Of a stretch of DNA of 16,848 nt, positions 13,874 to 16,848 are shown piece after piece. Positions within the stretch are counted from its first letter, which is position 1. Each line of letters starts with the position of its first letter. The position numbers and the translations under genes were made by a program. The notes under the pieces were generated by a model. That model had not been told where the DNA came from. It was given only the letters and a program-made list of their open reading frames with translations, and did not search any database. This stretch comes from JAEXNA01 sp037968995 (lineage in GTDB: Bacteria > Vulcanimicrobiota > Xenobia > Xenobiales > JADMJV01), in the NCBI GenBank assembly GCA_037968995.1, contig JBBKWP010000414.1, forward strand, positions 1-16,848. The letters are read 5' to 3'.

Positions 13874-16564
13874 TCAAAACGGAGTGGCCACTTCGACTTG
13901 GGTTTGTCCCACGACATTGCCCTGAGTCGCTTTCAGGGTCAGCAGTGGATCGAGTATGAAGAAAGGGGTCTGGTTAGTAGGGTTAAAAACCAGAATTCCC
14001 GGGGTTGCGCCGTTGCTGATTTCAGCCTCGCCCGGCGGGTAGGCAGAACCATCGGGTAGTTCTAGTGACCAGATGGCCTGATCCGTGAGATCCTCAACAC
14101 TTCCATCGTCGTAGTATCCCATAGCTACAAACGATTGATTTGCGGAGGCATCGAGTAGAATCAAGTTGCTGGGATTGATGAGAATACTCGTTAAGTTTCG
14201 AACAGGGGGCGGGTCCGGGACGGGGACTTCGAGCGATGTACTAAGATTGACGGCCTCGCCATTGGATGGGTTCATACCTTGCCAAGAAGCCGTGACCGTT
14301 GGGCTGGGTATAATCGGTGTGCTGTCGGTCAGGTGCCAGATAAGCTTGCCTGCGTCGGACCCCAGACCACGGACTTCTAGGCGTCCTGGGTTACTGCTGC
14401 TCCAGACACAAAACCGGCTGATGTCTTGACCGTTGAAGGATGCTATGACTTGAGAACCGTCAGAGGATAACGCTAATTCGGGAGCTTCGGTCGGCCGAAA
14501 TCCGGCAGCCACGATCCGCTCATATCCTTGATCTTCGCTAAAACTCTGATAGTGCACTTGCATATAGCAACGAGGATTCTGGTAAAGGTCATTGAGCGCT
14601 TCAGGCGCCGTATACCCTAGCTTATCTCCGGTGGAAAAAACATAGGCCTTCACTGGGTCAAACTCATTGATTTCAACTCTGTTGCTGTCGGCGAATCCAC
14701 GGACATTTGGCTCTGTATAGTCGAGATACCACAAGGTCCCGTCCCAGTCATCGGGTGCTTGGAATCCAAGAGAGAGAAGACCCGCCGTCGCATCCGAGGG
14801 ATTCACTCCTAAAGCTAGTGTACGGAGTTGCTCCAGTTCAGGAAGAGTGGGCAAGCGCCATCCCTGACTCGCGTCATCCACGGACGGATCAAACTTGGTC
14901 GGGTTGTCCGAGGGATATCCCGGTCCCTTAAAAGTTTGAGTCTGTTGGATGAAATTTTGACCACCGTCACTGGATAAGATGACGTAAAAAGCTCCTGGTT
15001 CTTGGACTTGCTGTTCGCTAAAGTTCGTATAGGCCAGGGCCGTGTCCTGAATATCTGAGTAGAAAATTGTTCCCGAAGGGCTCGACGGTGCTGGCCCATA
15101 AAAGGGAAAACCAAAAGCGAATCCGGGAAAAGCTAAGTATTTGTCAGAAAAGAGCGGCGCTCCCAGATACTGAGATTGAAGGGCTTGGTCGACCTGGAAC
15201 TTGCCGGCGGTCTGCTTGGACTCAGACACGGTCGCCTCGTCGAATGACGAATTCGCGTTCTCAGCTACCAGGTTGAGCGCCAGGGTCTGCTGCTGCGTGT
15301 AGAAGGCGAGAAATCTTTCAAACGCGTCGAAGATACGGGGATTGGTGAGGACCGGAGTTCGGGCCCAAACGACTGTGCCGCCATCCGGGGGGATCGGTGC
15401 CACCCCTAAACTTTCCGAAAGAAGCTTCTGGTAGACCTCTAAAAGCGAGGCCTGGCCGCTATTGCTGTTACCGAGAAGCTGAGTTGCAATGACATCCAAG
15501 TCTGTTCGACCGTTATAGCCGGATATACTCGATAGCAGGTCCGCTACTCCAGAATCAGGGATGAAAGGTGCGTTCGTAATCCTGGCATCGAGCGCTTCGG
15601 TTAGAAGATCCTCCGTTTGCACTTCAATTTCAGCAAGGTCCGACTGAAGGCTCTCAGTTCCCGTCACGTAGATCTGCAAAAGAGATGAGGTGACCGCTAA
15701 CTTGTCCAGCTGGTTGAAGTCCGATTCAATCTCCTGATTGAGAGCCTCTAAGTCATTCTGTATCTCGACGAGTTGCTGACCCACCATTTGAATTTCGCTT
15801 GAATCACCCGTGTTCAGACCCAGAGACTGGGCGATCTGGCCAACGAGCGTGCCGCCGACCCTGTCGATAATAGAGAGACCAATACTTGCCACGACAGAAA
15901 CACCCACCCGGCGCCCGAACGACGGCCCGGTAGCCTCAGAAGCAAAGGATCTTTCCGCCACGGGCGGGCTGTCCACGATACTCGATAGAAAGGCTGATAC
16001 TCCGCCGTTCTCGGCGGCTTTCAAAAGAAAAACAGAGTGTTTGAAAGGCGCTCTTCGAGATTCGTCGATGCCGTACCCAATATTCACATCCTTTGGTATC
16101 TGGAATGTGGTCTTGACCCACGAGACCGCCTCGTCTTGTGTTCCACCCTGTCGTTCCCGATAGAGAGCGGCGGCCGTCGTAAGGAGGTTAGGATAAACCG
16201 AATCGCCCTTGGTGAAATTTCTAACGTTCGCTATGATCGGAACGTCCCACGGAGAGGTCTTTGGATGAGTGATTCTGACTCGAAACTCTTCAGGAAGAAG
16301 CCCGATTTCGATTGGGATTCGAAAATTTCCGCTGGAGTCGACCTCTACAGCCTCGTAACTAAGAGGTCTGTTTGACAAGTCGGTAAGCTCCGCCAGCGCA
16401 CCGGATGCAGGAGCCTCCAAAAGAGTTCGGCCAAACAGGACCTCGCTCGAGCGGACGCCCAGTCCATTCGTACTCACAAAATCGACATCCGTGTTGCCGC
16501 AACCGGCCATGACGAGCGCGAAGCTCAGCAAGATCATTAGTTTGTATAAAGTTCTGCTTTTCAA
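13874..16564 (-). CDS. Lipoprotein with helical region, Lcl/DUF1566-like domain and Ig-like modules (paralog 1)
   Basis: About 896 residues, first of the tandem pair. The signal peptide MKSRTLYKLMILLSFALVMAGC ends with lipidated Cys22. The N-terminal domain includes VLFGRTLLEAP and DSSGNFRIP (near 76-83). The block GIDESRR (164-170) with FKHSVFLLKAA is nearly identical to the paralog. A helical region (about 195-400) starts with a Gly-rich hydrophobic stretch and then a coiled-coil-like run (MVGQQLVEIQNDLEALNQEI). An Lcl/DUF1566-like domain follows (SQGWRLPTLPELEQLRTLAL, WDGTLWYLDY, ERIVAAGFRPTEAP), then two Ig-like modules. TTG 16564 is chosen for its GGAGAG SD and for alignment with the paralog; ATG 16600 would add 12 residues ahead of the signal. 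In-frame sequence back to 16717 is probably leader. Function unknown. Confidence 0.85.
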   Translation of the reverse strand: MKSRTLYKLMILLSFALVMAGCGNTDVDFVSTNGLGVRSSEVLFGRTLLEAPASGALAELTDLSNRPLSYEAVEVDSSGNFRIPIEIGLLPEEFRVRITHPKTSPWDVPIIANVRNFTKGDSVYPNLLTTAAALYRERQGGTQDEAVSWVKTTFQIPKDVNIGYGIDESRRAPFKHSVFLLKAAENGGVSAFLSSIVDSPPVAERSFASEATGPSFGRRVGVSVVASIGLSIIDRVGGTLVGQIAQSLGLNTGDSSEIQMVGQQLVEIQNDLEALNQEIESDFNQLDKLAVTSSLLQIYVTGTESLQSDLAEIEVQTEDLLTEALDARITNAPFIPDSGVADLLSSISGYNGRTDLDVIATQLLGNSNSGQASLLEVYQKLLSESLGVAPIPPDGGTVVWARTPVLTNPRIFDAFERFLAFYTQQQTLALNLVAENANSSFDEATVSESKQTAGKFQVDQALQSQYLGAPLFSDKYLAFPGFAFGFPFYGPAPSSPSGTIFYSDIQDTALAYTNFSEQQVQEPGAFYVILSSDGGQNFIQQTQTFKGPGYPSDNPTKFDPSVDDASQGWRLPTLPELEQLRTLALGVNPSDATAGLLSLGFQAPDDWDGTLWYLDYTEPNVRGFADSNRVEINEFDPVKAYVFSTGDKLGYTAPEALNDLYQNPRCYMQVHYQSFSEDQGYERIVAAGFRPTEAPELALSSDGSQVIASFNGQDISRFCVWSSSNPGRLEVRGLGSDAGKLIWHLTDSTPIIPSPTVTASWQGMNPSNGEAVNLSTSLEVPVPDPPPVRNLTSILINPSNLILLDASANQSFVAMGYYDDGSVEDLTDQAIWSLELPDGSAYPPGEAEISNGATPGILVFNPTNQTPFFILDPLLTLKATQGNVVGQTQVEVATPF

Positions 16565-16721
16565 GATCTCTCCGTCAAATTTTCGTTTCGTCTGATACAT
16601 CGTTTCAAAACCCAGATTCAAGGGATCTCTGACACAGTTTCTCGAGGAAAACCCAAACTCCTTCACGTAAAGACAAGGGGACGAGTTTGGAATTAGTGGA
16701 CGGAAAGTCATGAACACGGCC
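16565..16721. other. Leader and probable promoter region of the tandem lipoprotein genes
   Basis: The stretch stays open in frame with the lipoprotein back to 16717, but it would place 39 residues without signal-peptide character before the Met at 16600. I read it as untranslated. A weak sigma-70-like pair (TTGAAT, 18 bases, TATCAG, minus strand, overlapping ATG 16600) would fit a start at TTG 16564. It lacks the TGCAACTTTT element of the ECF operons. Confidence 0.3.
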
Positions 16722-16848
16722 TCAAGAAGAGACCGAGCTTCTCAGATTTCGGCGAAGATAGCTCCCACGCCGATCGATTTCACGAACTTCGGCGTTCCAA
16801 ATGTTGCGCTTTTCCTCGCAGGTTTTCCCCGGGTGATAAGTGTCCTTA
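16722..16848 (-). CDS. Possible C-terminal end of a gene entering from the right
   Basis: A minus-strand frame is open from the right edge to TGA at 16724-16722. It gives about 41 residues with mixed charged and aromatic content (TYHPGKTCEEKRNIWNAEV, then IDRRGSYLRRNL). A second minus-strand frame is also open over most of this stretch, so the choice is uncertain. No family is recognisable from so short a tail. Confidence 0.3.
   Translation of the reverse strand, partial: KDTYHPGKTCEEKRNIWNAEVREIDRRGSYLRRNLRSSVSS

Overview
The window is about 16.8 kb of moderately GC-rich bacterial DNA. Several things point to a Gram-negative-type envelope: four proteins with lipoprotein signal peptides and no Asp after the lipobox Cys, a Tat-type DUF1501 protein, and an ECF sigma/anti-sigma pair. 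The DUF1800-DUF1501 pair plus large Ig-like-domain lipoproteins is typical of environmental phyla such as Planctomycetota, Vulcanimicrobiota, Armatimonadota or Myxococcota. I cannot place it more precisely from sequence alone. I see no rRNA, tRNA, CRISPR array, insertion sequence or prophage gene.

Layout. (1) 97-1810, plus strand: ECF sigma factor, zinc-finger-type anti-sigma factor and a multi-pass membrane protein, joined by GTGA stop/start overlaps. (2) 4699-1791, minus strand: a second membrane protein resembling the first, then a DUF1800 protein and a Tat-exported DUF1501 protein. The two operons converge and their last genes overlap tail to tail by 20 bp. Both begin with the same promoter-like element, TGCAACTTTT-N13-GTC(A/G)TC, at 97-125 on the plus strand and 4671-4699 on the minus strand. 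This suggests the sigma factor drives both operons and that they form one regulated envelope system. (3) 5573-4730, minus strand: a MntA/HepT nucleotidyltransferase toxin-antitoxin pair, with an unknown small membrane protein diverging from it (5649-6077). (4) 6226-11180, plus strand: two lipoproteins, one with an Ig-like domain and a lactonase-type beta-propeller, one with an Ig-like domain and a Gly-rich parallel beta-solenoid. Between them lies a 700-bp stretch with a decayed coding remnant and a GC-rich patch. (5) 16564-11217, minus strand: two tandem, clearly paralogous lipoproteins of almost 900 residues. Each has a conserved N-terminal domain, a helical region, an Lcl/DUF1566-like domain and C-terminal Ig-like modules. 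A possible C-terminal end of another minus-strand gene enters at the right edge.

Start codons were re-chosen from Shine-Dalgarno (SD) sequences and signal peptides. Four genes appear to use TTG starts with good SD sequences.
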